Assembly (NCBI GenBank): GCA_033439265.1
Contig: JAVTVX010000001.1
Location: 15,890,608 to 15,954,607, forward strand
Length of the DNA: 64,000 bases
Direction: 5' to 3'
Source of the DNA: Dillenia suffruticosa
Taxonomy: Eukaryota > Streptophyta > Magnoliopsida > Dilleniales > Dilleniaceae
Under the pieces are notes generated by a model that was not told where the DNA came from, did no database searches, and was given only the letters and a program-made list of their open reading frames with translations. Positions 25,354 to 39,000 of the stretch are shown here, in pieces. Every line of letters begins with the position of its first letter. Position 1 is the first letter of the stretch. The position numbers and the translations under genes were made by a program.

Positions 25354-28153
25354 GTGGTGCATCTGCATCTTCTTCCTCCGAAGTCACGTTGGAAATGATG
25401 TGGGGTGTATTGGTTCAAATCCAAGGCCAACTGAATAGAATAGAGGATCGAAACTCACAGATGCTAGGCCAGTTGCAACAACTGGAAGCTCACATGCATA
25501 CTATTAGTTCTTAAGAGGAAATCAGTCTGGACCCTCCAGCACCTCTTCCTCCTATCTTGACACCTCTCCTCCTCATGAGCTACTTCAAGAAACCCACACT
25601 TTTAGTTGTTTGATTATTTTCTTTCATTTTCTTATTTTTAGTATTTTTGATGTACTTGGTTGAACATTTTGCAATCAATATAATCAAGTATGCTTTATAG
25701 ATGAGTGTTTTTTGGGGATGATCTACTTCTGAGTAATTATCTTCAAGTATTTTTTCATGAAACCCTCTAGTATGTTTTATGTTTTATGAATGAATGACTT
25801 TTACGTGCATTATCGCTTCATGAATGAGTTATGTTTCAAATTGCATCTAAGATGTAATATGCACGAGAAAAACAAAAGGGGGAGCTATTCGAATTATGGA
25901 TAAACGGGGGAGAAATGAATTATATTTGGTTGTATGTATCTACATTGTATTTGGTTCTCCCCATTTTGTTGATGACAAAAAGGGGGAGAAAATTTAGTAT
26001 GGTTTGAAGTATATTTTGGATGGTTTGGAATATAGTTTGGTTATGGTTTTATGGTAATTTAGTTTGGTTATGGTTAGTTTAGTTATGGTAATTTGAAAGG
26101 TAGTTAGAAGTCCATGTCTAAGTATTAAAACAAACTTGAAATCTAAGCACGAACAAGTTGGAGTTTTCTATGCATAAGATAATACCATAGATTGAGGGGG
26201 AGGGGTTTATTTCAAAAATCCAAATAGATTTTGTCCAATTTTTCAAGATTTTGTTATTATAAAAAGAGATAGATTGTTGAGTAAAATGTATTTTGATAAT
26301 AATTAAATGTAAATAAAAATAATTAAAGTTAATTTAATATAAAATTAGAAAGTTAAAAAAAAATTGTCAGAATTAAACATAATGCAGCAAGTTGACTTAC
26401 ACAATAGAAATGACCTAGATCTAAGTAAAAAAATTGACTTGCATGTTGCACAAGTCGACTCAACAATGCCTCAAGTCGCCCCAACCTTGAGACCATGTCG
26501 ACCCAGAATTTGAAATTTGAAATTTGACCAAATATAGAACACCACAAGTTGACATGAGAAGATAGACAAGTTGACTTACTAATTTAGGTATCAGAAAATG
26601 AGTTCTTCAAAGTTTATAAGTCGACTTACATAAAATGACAAGTCGACCTGAAGAATCAAGCCTTTGGAATCAAAGTCTATAAAACATATAAGTCGACCTA
26701 TAGGAATGACAAGTCAACTTACCTTTAGTTGAAAATGTATTCAAGTCGATCTAAGCTAAGAACATGTTGACCTACAAATAGAAAAAGGTTTAAGTTTAGT
26801 CGACCCATAAGTATGGTGATGAAGAAGTTGACTTGACCTTGAGACAAGTTGACCAATAAAATTTGATCACAGAAACACTAAGTTTGAAACATACCAAGTC
26901 GACTCAATAAGAGAAAGACAAATTGACCTAGAATAATGACAAATTGACCTATGAATTTTGTTCTCAAAAAATTAAGTTCTGAAACTTAACTAAATCGACC
27001 TAAAAGTAGACTGAGTCAACCTAACAGCATCAATAAGTCGACCCAAGTGTATAAATAAGTCAACCCGACAATTCATGTCTCATAAAGTCTATCTACAACA
27101 TAATTGAGTCGACCTAGGAAGTGTGTAAGTTACTTAAGAAGATTTCTAAGATGACCTAGCATCGACTTATAGGATAGACAAGTCGACCTGAGAGGAGAAC
27201 AAGTCAACCAACCAATATGACTCAAAAATTTAAGTCAAAAACAAATTGTGTCAACTTAGGGCAAAAACAAGTTGACTCATTAACATTCTTAAATCGACCT
27301 AATAAAGAATCAAGTCGACCATGTAGGAAATTCAGCAATATGATGTCGACTTCTTAAGAATTCAAAGGTAACCCAAATAAACACAAATTGACCCGGCAGA
27401 GAGCAATCCAACTCAATATATACACAAAATGCATATGAGTCGACCTGAGCAAGCTAAAACTTAAAGACAAGTCAACTCAAAACATGAAGAAGTTGACTCA
27501 TTGTGTGTAACGGTTATTTGTTCAAAAAAACTATTCAAAAATTTAATGACATTTCAATCACTTTCAACAGCTACTGTGATGCATTAAATGGCCATTAGTG
27601 TTATTCAATAACTATTCACTCTTTACAACTATAAATACAACTCAAGTATTGATAGATGATGATTTTCGACCTTTGAAAGATCTAGCAAGCTTAAAGCATT
27701 CATCATCTGTTTTTAATCTTTCTATTGTATTTTTGTTCTAAGCTTGTAACGAGCATATTTAAAATTTAAAGTTTCAATTTGTACCCCAATTTCACTTTGT
27801 AATTCTTGTAAATGATCAAAAGAGTAGTCTTCTTAATTTGGGATTGAATTGTGTTGAGTGAAACAAATTTGGGTTTGCTTGCTCTTGGGAAAAACAAGTG
27901 TTGAGTGTTTGGAAAAAAATACTTGTAAGATTTTACTAGCACTTGTAAAGTTAGTTGTGTGCACTATTGGATAGAATAGTGGATTAGAAATTTAGATGAA
28001 GTTTAGGAGTGGATCTACACTAGAGAAATAGAACCACTATAAAAATCGTATCCTTCACCTTCTCTGCTTTAATCCTTTTATTAATCTCCATTTAATTTCC
28101 AGAAAAACCAAAAATTTTCAAATATTCTATTCATCCCTCTAAGTTGTTACACA
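25354..28153 (+). mobile_element. Incomplete Sirevirus-like Ty1-copia element: 3' internal part and one LTR
   Basis: This is a fossil and incomplete. A short coding trace near 25354-25510 (EVTLEMMWGVLVQIQGQLNR) has the style of plant retroelement structural proteins. It is followed by GATGACAAAAAGGGGGAGAA near 25971, a purine block typical of the end of Sirevirus internal regions. A second purine block lies just before TGTTGAG at 26275, the likely LTR start. The LTR would end at ...TTACACA (28153), preceded by CATCCCTCTAAG, similar to Sirevirus LTR ends. No second LTR is present in the window. Lineage is inferred from these motifs. Confidence 0.6.
26275..28153 (+). repeat. Probable Sirevirus-like LTR rich in AAGTCGACC motifs
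   Basis: Between about 26380 and 27510 the decamer AAGTCGACCT and its variants (AAGTTGACTT, AAGTCGACTC, AAATCGACCT) recur some forty times at irregular spacing of about 15-60 bp. A TATA-like CTATAAATACAACT near 27629 may be the LTR promoter. Motif-rich LTRs are known in Sireviruses. Confidence 0.6.
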
Positions 28154-28180
28154 TATTGTCTTCAATTTACAAATAGATGG

Positions 28181-29012
28181 TGTTGGAGGTGGGTTTAGTC
28201 TCCACAAATAACTACTCCATAGACTTGAGGGAGGAATCGATGTCGGAGAGGTTCCTTATTCGTTCCAGAGAATTAAATCTATAAAAGACCGTAGGGGTGG
28301 CTCCGACAGAGAAAACTCCAGCGCTGAAGTTAGAAGGAGCAATGAATAAAAGAGAATCAAGCTGATGAGAGTTGTGTCTTAACTCTGTGTAGTTTTGTAT
28401 GTTTTTTAGTATAGAGTTTCAAAACCTACTTGGCAGATTACCTCTGCATAATAAATATCGTGGCTGTCTGGTGGGTTCCGTATGCCCTTAGAGGTATAGA
28501 AACCCTAATTTCCTGGTAAGGATATTGATGAAAATCTTTTGAAATTATAGGGATTAAAGTCAAAGATTCAAAAGATTTTAAAAAGGTTTAAAATCCTTTT
28601 GATTAAGGAAAACTCAAGTAGTTATAGAGGTTCCCTACCTTATTGGGGGCGACTATCGAGATCTATTTCCTTCATGAGAGAAACTTTCCCGAGTTTAAGG
28701 GGAGATTCGTATTTAGTGTGGAGAGATTCGAATTTGTTAGAAATTTCTTCTTTACTTAAGTTGTACTTATCACATAATAGGGATGTTTGCATATAATGAG
28801 ATATATCCACCGAGAAATGGGATAAATGAGAGGTACAGGGGACTGAGGACTATGGCGATCGAGAGAGCCAGAAGTTATAAACTAGTGCTTGATGGAGAGA
28901 GAATTCAATTGAGGAACTGAGATGATTGAGAGCGTATTCAATCGTTCATGGGCTTGATGTACACGAACAATTTTGTCTTTATTGTAATGGGCCATCATAC
29001 CATATACCATCA
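28181..29012 (-). repeat. Element A LTR (left on the plus strand)
   Basis: It begins TGTTGGAGGTGGGTTTAG and ends ACCATCA, about 832 bp, collinear with 45767-46612. Confidence 0.85.
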
Positions 29013-29179
29013 TTGGTCCCTCACTCATAATTGTTACTTAGTAGAAATGACATTTAGGAATAGAGAAAAAATCTGAAAGGGCCAGTAAACGAAAAGCTTT
29101 TTTGTTTAGTGACATAGGCATGAAAGTGGTGCATTTAATGTTGTATGTGTCTTTTCGGTTTTCATGAATCTTCTTTAAT

Positions 29180-31500
29180 ATGCTTCTTTATGATCAGTTG
29201 TTGTATCTTTATTTTAGACAGTCACCTTGTGAGAGAAAGAAGGGGAAAAGGAGACCGATGATTTTTAGGGTTTACAAAATTTTGGACAAAGCAAACATAG
29301 CAAGAGGTTCTGGTTCACATAAGTATTGTAAGATTAACGAAATTAATAGTGTAATGATAAAGAGGGAGTTAGAATCTATGCTAAAGGATAAGGGTCTAGG
29401 TGGTGATTTTCAGTCGACGTTGCCTATAGGTAGGGAAAGGCTTAACGAAACACCACGGGGTTGTATTCCATGTACATAAAATACGTTAGGTATGAATTGT
29501 AGGTGCCCTCGGAACCTTTGTTCGTTGCTTTGAGGGATTGGAATGCATTTTCGACCTTATTAATTCTCAATTTGTGGCGGTTGCCAGTTTGTTGAATTTT
29601 TGTCACTTAAAATTTGATTTTGAAATTCTGTTTTCTATCTTTCATTTGAGAAAGTATGCCATCGGGGGTCTTACAGAGGGCTGGTACTGCATTCAAATAC
29701 AATGGCAATCGAAGTAGAAGTTTTTCTATAAGGTGACCCATGACAAATCATGGAGAAGCAAATTCTTTTTTGTAAAGTTTGCAAATAAGTATTTGATGCC
29801 ATCATTGTTGATGGTTGATGCAAAGCCTTTTGTTGGGTTGAAGGCATCGACATCTTCCCGACATTCTAGTTTTCTTAAATCTGTTGGTAGTTTTCATAGG
29901 GTATCGAGTAGAGCAATGTGGGTGAATGCCTTTATTGAGAACAAAATGCTTAAATTAACTAGTCTTCTATTGAATGAGAAGATACAAATTCAAGAGTCGT
30001 TCATGTTTGGAGAAGAGGGCTAAGTGGCTTTCTGATGTTGTTGATTTTGTTGAGATTGATGACCTCGATCGGGTTACGACCATAAAGTCGATGAGGGCCC
30101 ATGCAAAGGGAGCCCTAAAGAAGAGTGAGAATGAAGGGAGCACGTCTGAGGGTGCATTTCCAGATCATATTCTAGGAAGAAGAGAAGACTTGTCTGGACA
30201 CAAGCAGTGGGGAAGCCAACGATTATGATAAATTGAGTTCGGCAGGCATGGTAGTTCTAATACTTGGGAATTCAATTCTTTTACTAGAAGGCATCGGAAG
30301 GAAGGAGGCCGATTAGAAGCTCCTTGCAACAGGTTGTTAGGATCATAGACTACCATAGATGAAAGAACAGGGAAAGAAAGATAAAGTCCATCAGAGGAGG
30401 GGTCAAGTAATGAGTGCCCTATCGCCACGCTTATTCCCAAAGGGAAAAGAAGCAAATTGATGTCCCTTGCTCCTAGCATTCAGAGGTAAGGGCTATTGGG
30501 GAGGCGCCCCCAATCCCTCCTTTAGCTGTAGAAGGTCGCAAAGCTTCTGGTACTGAAGCAGTAGTAGGAACAAAATCGAGTTCTTCGAGTACCCTTCAGG
30601 AGTACCTGTACGTTCAGAAGGGTAAAGGGGTGATGCCCGAGCAAACAGTCCCTTTTCCTTCTATTTTGGTTATCAAAACATTTGAAGGACAGAGGAACCG
30701 CCACTGTAAGCTGTGGTGACCACTATTTTTATTATCTTGACATCGCTGAAGCGAGAAGGTTCATTGATAGGCTCGATTTCCATCAAGAAGAGTCAGAATT
30801 AAACCTTTTGTTGAGGGAATAGGGTGATGAGTCCGTAGTAGCTCTTCTAATTCAGGCATGCTGATCTTGATAAGCTTTAATTTAACCTATCGCTTCTTTC
30901 CTGTTAATGTGACTTGTTTTTCTTTGTAGGCCATTGCCATGGCTGAATTTCAAGGATCATCTAAGGAGTCAATTGGATCATTTTGAAAAGGAGACCTCTC
31001 TGTTTCGAGCTAAGAAGGCCTAGGAAGAAGCTGAGAAAATAAAGGCAGCATCTGTTGCTCTACGTAAAAAGGAAAAAATGATAGAGATATTGTAGACTGA
31101 CTTTGAATATTCGTATCATGTTATGGACGTGGCCATAGATGAGGGTGAGAAGTTGAGGGATCTCCTAATAGTAGGAAAGTTGGTCGACTGGCTGCTGAGG
31201 AGTTGGCATGAGAATGGGAGCAGGCATTTGCCGCTTCACGGAGTGAAGTCGTAGATTTGAGGGAGACTTACGAACGCAACCATTAGAAACTTTCTGAGAA
31301 GTTGCATCAAGCTAAGGAAACCATCTGCTGTTTAAGGGGTGGCTCGACTGAATGAGCTGAGTTAGTAGTTCCAATATGCCAAGTCCAAGTCTTGTCAAAG
31401 CTCTCAAGGGTGGCCCTTCTGAAGAAGTCATTGCTGTTGGTTCACGCATTATTGCTCTTCGAGTAGATCTTACCAACTTGTGGCAAAGACCAACAACTCC
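29180..31500 (+). other. Plus-strand ORF relic inside element A
   Basis: Coding-like stretches on the strand opposite to gag include WRSKFFFVKFANKYLMP near 29752 and a Lys/Glu-rich coiled-coil-like part near 31010-31260. Together they recall the extra antisense ORF (plant-mobile-domain or gag-like) described for Tat/Retand lineages. It is broken many times. An alternative is a piece of another element inserted in A. Confidence 0.4.
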
Positions 31501-32035
31501 CTTTTCTCCCTGATTTGTTATTGTTTTTGTGCTTCTCTTTTATAATTCTATTCTATACTGATATGTTTTGGAAATGAAACAACTTCCTAAATCCACTTTT
31601 TTCATTTTTGACATTCGTGTTGCCAGCATATTGCTTTGTTATTTGATAATTTCTTTGAACAGGAGTGTCGAGATGATGTCCTGAGCGGGAACTATGAAAG
31701 TAGGTCCAAAACCCTTTGAAGGTTAGTGTTGAGTGAAATCTCATAATTTTATTGTCTCATAGTCTTATTCCTTGCTCCATGAGGCCTCGTTTATTACAGA
31801 AGGGGCGCAAGGCCTATATCGTGTCATAAGCTGAGAAGTTTCTTGAATTGCACTGGAATACTGTGGAGATATTGTTTGGAGAGTATGGTCAGGTGCCATG
31901 TCGAGCTATGTGAAAGTGTTGCAATAAGAGCATGTTTGGTATCGCGTTAAGAGAGGTTGAGGAAGTGTACTAAGGTATTGTAAAGGCCTTACACCTTTGG
32001 AGTACATGGTGTACCTAGAGTAAGATATTGCAAGG

Positions 32036-32362
32036 CATACCAGGCGTTGCGCAGATAGTACTCGGCAGTGTTATGCCTTGAACCATACAGCGTACGGAGC
32101 ATTACGTCGACAGCACTCAAAGACATTGTGCCTTGAAGTGTATAGTGTACCAGGTATTATGCTGATGATACTTAGAGGCGTTGTGCCTTAAAGTATATGA
32201 TGTACCAGGTGTTGCGCAGATGGTACTTGGAGGCGTAGCACCTTAAAGTGTACAGTGTACCGGGTATTGCGTCATTGGTACTCGGAGGTATTACACCTTA
32301 AAGATATATAGTGTACTAGGCATTGTGCCAATGATACTTGAATATATTGCACCTTGAGAATT
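32036..32362. repeat. Tandem array, six units of about 55-56 bp
   Basis: Units start near 32038, 32093, 32149, 32203, 32259 and 32315 with the theme TACCAGGTATTGCG, followed by GATGATACTTGGAGG and GTGCCTTAAAGTGTA. Copies are diverged. The array lies between the protease trace and the plus-strand ORF of element A. Confidence 0.85.
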
Positions 32363-32582
32363 TATTACTCATATTTTGTAATAACTATTTGTAACCAATA
32401 TGAGTTAGTGCATTTCGTTAACATAATAAAATATGAAAAACCAAGACATTATTATTAAAGCGCTTGTAGAGAGAAAACATCAAATAAAAACTTCAAAAGG
32501 TGGCATAAGACCACCGACAAAATAGTGTAAAACATTGAGAAGGGTTTACTAAACAGGGGGAACCAAAGGATCTTGATCACAA

Positions 32583-32821
32583 TTGAGCATTATGATGTCG
32601 AGGGGCATTTTGAATTTGATTTTCATATGTTTCGTGCTTGGTAATGCCTACAAAGCATTCAGCCTTGGATGGCCTAGAATAGCATTGTATGGTGACAGAA
32701 ACTTTACCACATTAAAAGTGGCCATAGAGATGGAATGGTTCAACGGCGTTCCTAATGTCACAGGGAGAGATATGGCACCATCAAGATATAGCTACTCGTC
32801 TAAGATCCCTTTTATAGTTCC
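32583..32821 (-). other. Retroelement aspartic-protease trace of element A
   Basis: The minus strand reads DGAISLPVTLG and FLSPYNAILGHPRLNAL, matching the plant Ty3-gypsy protease region (usual form: PYNAILGRPTLN). It is a fossil remnant. Confidence 0.7.
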
Positions 32822-33139
32822 AACATGAGGTTACAGGTGTGCATGATTAAAACCCATTTGATTAAAGACGTCTTAATAAAGGAGATCGTAGTTCACTCCT
32901 TGATCATTGAATATTCTTTTAACTGTGTATTGGCCGATCATCGTTGTGATGATCAATGGGTCATCGCGGCTCGGATGGACTCCCATGAGGTCGTCATCAT
33001 CAAATCATGTTATCAGTCTTTTTTGCTTTTATTATTTTCCAACATGAGCTGAGAGAACTTCCTTGAAGGCAGACGGTTCGGTCATTTAAAAGATTAGGGC
33101 CACTATCATCTCTTTTGAGTGGGGGTCCGCTTCTGTTAC

Positions 33140-36034
33140 TATCACGCCCCGAACCAGAGTCGTGAACAGTCACCCATTACCCTGAATGCCGGCTATATTT
33201 TTACAAAAAATTGAATAGAATCTCCCCATATATCGGAAGTCTCCCATGTATAAGTAAACCTGTTTAAACCTATAAAATTTAAAATTATCATGTAAATAAA
33301 ATAAAATGGTCATCCCGGCTTCACAACAACCCACCAACCACAGCAGACATCCAGAACAACGACAGACAAATTAAATTACCAACAATTATTGCCACAAACC
33401 TCTACTGTCATACCCAATTAGAGTATGAGTAGCCGCCACACTGAGCAGGTCTAAGTTTTATACAATTTATAATCAATTTTTCCAAATTAATATTCAAACA
33501 CTACAATTTGCCGCAATGCAAATGAAATATGAGAGTTTCATAATTTAATGTACATAAATTATACAGTCAATCCCAAATAAATACACGATCAACTACGGAC
33601 CTCAAGGTCAGACCTCACAGGATCAAAAATAAAGTGCGGAGCTCATATTTCAACTTAATTTAAATCTCACCCGTCGAAAAACACTAAAATCCGCCAATGA
33701 GCTACCAATTCCTCAAGAGCCGAAGTGTCACTCTAGCACAATAATCCTGTCTGAGGAGTGAAAGAAGAGGGGTGAGTATCAACGAAGATACCCAGTGAGT
33801 GAGGGGATTAATATCTAGTACTAATAGTGTAGGTAAACATTGAAATGTCAAATAATATCATTCATAATCAATAATTCAAATTTTTGCAATAAATCATGAT
33901 ATGTTCGCTAAAATGAATTCATTTATTCATTCACACGTTAACATACATATATGCATCCATTTAAAATCAAGTAGATCATAAAACAAACCGAAAGGATCCT
34001 GACAAAGGTCAACAATGACCAAAAATAGGCACATCGAGGGTTTTATTATGCAAAGAGTTTTCAAAAGTAGCTCTCTACCCCGACGTTGACCATGAGTTTG
34101 CTGTGGCTAACTCATTATCGTGTATAGGACCCCACTCGATGCTAGACGGTGGCGTCACATATGTTTTCCCCCTTATGTGGGTTCAACCAGCCACGCCTAT
34201 AGTCATTAGTCATATGACGTTTGCGGATACCTCCTGCAGAAGCGTATCTGGGTAACCTGGTGTCTCTACAAACGCTTTTCGTAACTACAGAATTTATCAA
34301 ATAATGCCATATCATCATATAATTTCAAGCTAGTAGGCATCCAATCCACATACCCAAATCAGCTCATCATATTCTCAAAACAATTCAAATCCGTATGCCA
34401 ATATATTTCATTGAAATCATTTAAATTTAACAAACCAATGCAATGGTAGAATAGAAAACATTCTATTTCTCAAATCATGGCACAATTTCATTTCATTTCA
34501 AATATGGATGCATAATCGTAGAAATATAAGTACGACACTCCAATAATCAGAAAACAGATTTGAATTTCAATTCCATACGTCGAGACAATGCAAATAAAAA
34601 AAACTTGTTTTATTAAAAATATGATAAAATCATATTTCACTATTTCATGTAAGAGATTAGGGTTTCACTCACATCTAGGGAGGGTGGTCACTCCCTATTT
34701 TCAAAACAAATCCAATCTGACTTCTCGAGTCTCCAAAAAGATTTTCCTAATCAAATTATCATAATTTAATATCAAATAAAGCTTAACAAGGGATTTTTCA
34801 TTTTTCTTTCCACTTTAATACAACCTTACTTTATCCAATTTCCTTTCTAGATTTCCGTTTTATCATTTTCGAATCATTTGGTTCACCAAAGATCAAATTT
34901 TCAATATTTCTCATTTTTTTTTTCTAATTTTCTTCGAATTTAACATATTTCAGAACATATATATAGCTTCCGATTCTAATTTCAACATAAATTCGATAAA
35001 ATTTATTTCAAACATTCAAGTGATTGCATTTCTCTCTCACTTAGGGTTTCGCAAATCTCAGACCTATCTTTCGTTTGCTCGTCAAATTGGTTTAAAATCT
35101 GTAATATTTTCAAATTTGAATAATATTAGCAACTAACTCAAATTATAAATACCAAACCCTAGGACTACAACCAACATAGCCGTTACCTACAGTGAAGAAG
35201 CTGCGACCTAGGGTTTCTGCAGGGACTGCAGGTGAGCTCTCGAAGGAGACGGCTGGTAGCGGGCTCGCGGGCCATTGCAGGCTCGCGGGACGTCGCGGGC
35301 CGTCGTGGGCTGGCGGGCTCGTGGGCTGGTCTGCAGTTGTGCGCCCACGGGAGGTAGCTTGCTGTGGCGCACTTGCGCTCGTGTGGGAGAGATTGCGCAG
35401 GGGCGCGCTCGGCTCGCGGAAGGGCGGAGTAGTGGCGACGCTCGCGGGAGGAAGTCAAGGTGGAGGGGTGGTGGATTCGAGCGAATCTGAAGAAAGAGAG
35501 AGAAAACAGAGAAAGAAAGGGAAAGTTAAAGAGAAACCGAGAGATGGAATAGCATGAGGGAGAATGAGAGAGAGAGAAGGCAGAGAGGGGGTCGGTGGTG
35601 ATAGTGGTGGGCGGTGGCAATGGCGGAAAGGGAGCGGCGGAGGGGTGGATCGCAATGGAGGCAAGGCGGAAGATGAAACGACAGAGAGAGAATTGGGAGA
35701 GAGAGAGAGAGGAAGAGAGAGGAAGAATTAGGGCTTTAAGCCCTAATTCGATTTTTTTTTTTGTTATTAATATTATATATTTTTTTATTTAGATAAATAG
35801 ATTTATAAATAAATAATTGAGTAAATAATTAGATTAATAAATGAAAAAATATATTTTTCACATCACGAATTGGAATACGGATACTTTGCATATATAAAAA
35901 AAATTTGAATTAAAAACCCCAAAATCGAAAATCAATAAAATTAAAATTTCTCTCTACGTACATAAACTGAGAAATATTTTATTTAATTTAGGAACGGAAG
36001 TACAAAAGTACGGCACCACAGAACCGACATTACA
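33140..36034 (-). repeat. Element B 3' LTR
   Basis: Collinear with 41367-44236. It contains CCCCGAACCAGAGTCGTGAA at one end and CGGCACCACAGAA at the other. A GC- and GA-rich block at 35200-35730 is probably part of the LTR regulatory or leader region and accounts for the long overlapping ORFs there. Confidence 0.9.
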
Positions 36035-36082
36035 TTTTCTAACCCCCTAAAAACAAGTTTCGTTTTCAAAACTAAAAGAGGA

Positions 36083-39000
36083 CTAAACAGCGAATAAATG
36101 GAGATACTGTCTCCTTATAGCCTCCTCGAGCTCCCAGGTCTCTTCCTTGACCTGGTCACTCCTCCACAAGACTCTAACTAACAAGACTTTCTTGCTTTGC
36201 AGCTTCTTGACATGCTGATCTAGAATAGCCACGGACTGAACTGGAAGACTAAGGTCCTCTCGTAATTCAACAGGTGGAGACTCAAGTACATGAGAAGGAT
36301 CGGCTAAATACTTCCTAAGTACTGAGATATGGAAAATGTCGTGAATACGGGATAGTTCATCTGGCAACTCCAATCTGTATGCCACACTTTCGACCCTCTC
36401 AAGGATACGGAAGGGTCCAATATATCTGGGACTCAACTTGCCCCACTATTTGAACCGTATAACTCCCTTCCAAGGAGATATCCTCAAGAAAACCATATCT
36501 CCAGTGGCAAAGTCAAGAGGTCGCCGCCTACGATCGGTATATGCCTTTTGTCTGTCCTGGGCGGCTTTCATCCGCTCACGGATGAGCTTTACTTTATCTT
36601 TCGTTTCTTCAACTAACTAAACATTGCTGAGACGTCGCTCTCTGACCCATCCCAGCATATCGGGGTGTGGCACTTCCTGCCATACAGTGCCTCATATGGG
36701 GGCATCCCTTTACTGGCCTGATAGCTGTTATTATATGCGAATTCGACCGGTGGAAGGTGTTGATCCCAACTACCCCGGAAATCCATCACATATGCCCTCA
36801 GCATGTCCTCAAGGGTCTGAATGGTCCTCTCTGACTGACCATCTATCTGCGGATGATAGGCTGTACTAAAATTCAGCCTTGTGCCTATTGCCTCCTGTAA
36901 CTTGGGCCAAAACCTAGATGCGAATCTAGGATCTCTATCTGATACTATCAACACAGGTACTCCATGAAGTCTAACAATAGTGTCAATGTAGAGACGTGCC
37001 AACACTTCCAAAGAGAAATCGGCACAAATAGCAATAAAGTGGGCAGACTTCGTAAGTCTATCTGCAATCACCCATACGGTGTCATACCGTGCTGAAGTCC
37101 GAGGCAGTTCCACCCCAAAATCCATCGTGATATATTCCCACTTCCATTCAGGAATGGGGAAGGACTGCAATGTACCAACCGGCCGCTGATGTTCGGCCTT
37201 CACCTATTGGCAAACTAAATATCTAGCCACAAAATCTACGATCTCCCTTCTTTTCCCGGGCCACCAATAACTATCTCAGATAGTCCGATATATTTTTGTG
37301 CCGCCTGGATGCAAGGCATAAGTGGAAGAATGAGTCTCCTCAAGAATAGCCCTACGAAGATCGTTATTGGCGGGAATGCAAGCCTGCTCTCTGTATACAA
37401 CTAGTCCATCATCGCAATCTCGGAATTCTCCACTCTCGCCTCTGCTGATCTTCTCAAGAATACTCTGGAGCTCCTCATTTGACCCCTGAAGCTCTTTAAT
37501 GCGATTAAGTAAAGTCGGCCTCACCTCAAATCGAGCTACTGGTACTCCTTGATCATTACTAGTCAAACTGACTTCGAGTGTACGGAGTCCCATTAAGCAA
37601 GAGAGGTAAGCACTCTCTGTCATAGTAGAGGGAGAAGAGGAGGATGATGACTTTCGGCTCAATGCATCCGCTACCACATGTGCCTTTCCCGAATGGTAAT
37701 CAATGATAAGGTCGTAGTCTTTCAATAACTCCAACCATCTCCTCTGTCGGAGGTTCAACTCCTGCTGGGTGAACAAGTACTTTAGACTTTTGTGATCCGT
37801 GAATACCTTACAAGTCACCCCATATAAGTAATGTCGCCATATCTTCAAGGCAAAGACTATGGCGGCCAACTCAAGATTATGTGTCGGGTAGTTTGACTCA
37901 TGCTTCTTCAACTGCTGAGAATCATATGCAATGACCCGACCATCCTGCATCAGAACACAACCCAATCTTTATCGGTTAGCATCACTATACACTGTATATT
38001 CCCAACTGCTAGTGGAAAGGGATAAAATAGGAGCAGATGTCAACCGTTGTTTGAGCTCTTGAAAACTCGTCTCACAACGGTCATCATAAACAAACTTGAC
38101 CCCCTTCCGGGTCAATTTAGACAACGGAGTGGCTACCCGAGAGAATACTTCTATAAATCGGTGATAATACCCGGCTAAACCGAGAAAACTACGGATCTCG
38201 ATAACTGTTTGTGGCTACTCCCACTTCAATATAGCCTCAACCTTTCGCAGATCAACATAAATACCTTCCGCGGAGACAATGTGTCCCAAAAATCCTATCT
38301 GTCTCAGCCAAAATTCACATTTCGAGAATTTGGCATATAGCTGCTTCTTACGGAGTATTTGTAGTACTACCCGAACGTGCTGAACATGATCTTCATCACT
38401 CCGTGATTACACCAAAATGTCATTGATGAATACGATGAAAAACCAATCCAAGAAATCATGGAAGACTCGGTTTATCAAATTTATAAAAGCAGATGGGGCA
38501 TTAGTCAATCCAAATGGTATGACTAAAACTCATAGTGGCCGTATCGGGTGCGAAAAGTTATCTTGGGCATATCTCCGGCCCGAACCCTGAACTGATGATA
38601 ATCGGAACGGAGATCAATTTTCGAGAAACCGTAGCTCCCTGCAGCTGATCAAACAAATCATTTATACATGGTTGGGGATATCTATTTTTTATTGTGGCTT
38701 TGTTTAACTGTCTGTAATCCACACAAAGCCAAAGCGCACCGTGTTTTTTCTTTACGATTAACACCGGATCACCCCAAGGTGAAGTGTTTGGGTGAATAAA
38801 CCCCTTGTCTAGGAGTTCTTGCAATTGAATTTTAAGCTCTCTCAGTTCAGCAGGTGCCATTCTGTATGGCGAAATAGAAATAGGATTGGTCCTCGATACT
38901 AGATCAATCTCGAAATCGAACTTTCGAACTGGTGGTAATCCGGGAAGCTCCTCGGGGACTACCTCTGGAAACTCTTGCACCACAGGGATATTTTTAAGTC

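Noticed and set aside
26380-27510. CRISPR-like spaced repeats (AAGTCGACC motif)
   Set aside because: The motif is only ten bases, spacing is irregular and the context is a plant retroelement LTR.
35183-35664. Overlapping ORFs up to 145 aa on both strands
   Set aside because: They lie inside an LTR of element B and arise from its GC-rich, GA-repeat composition; the matching block in the other LTR shows the same.
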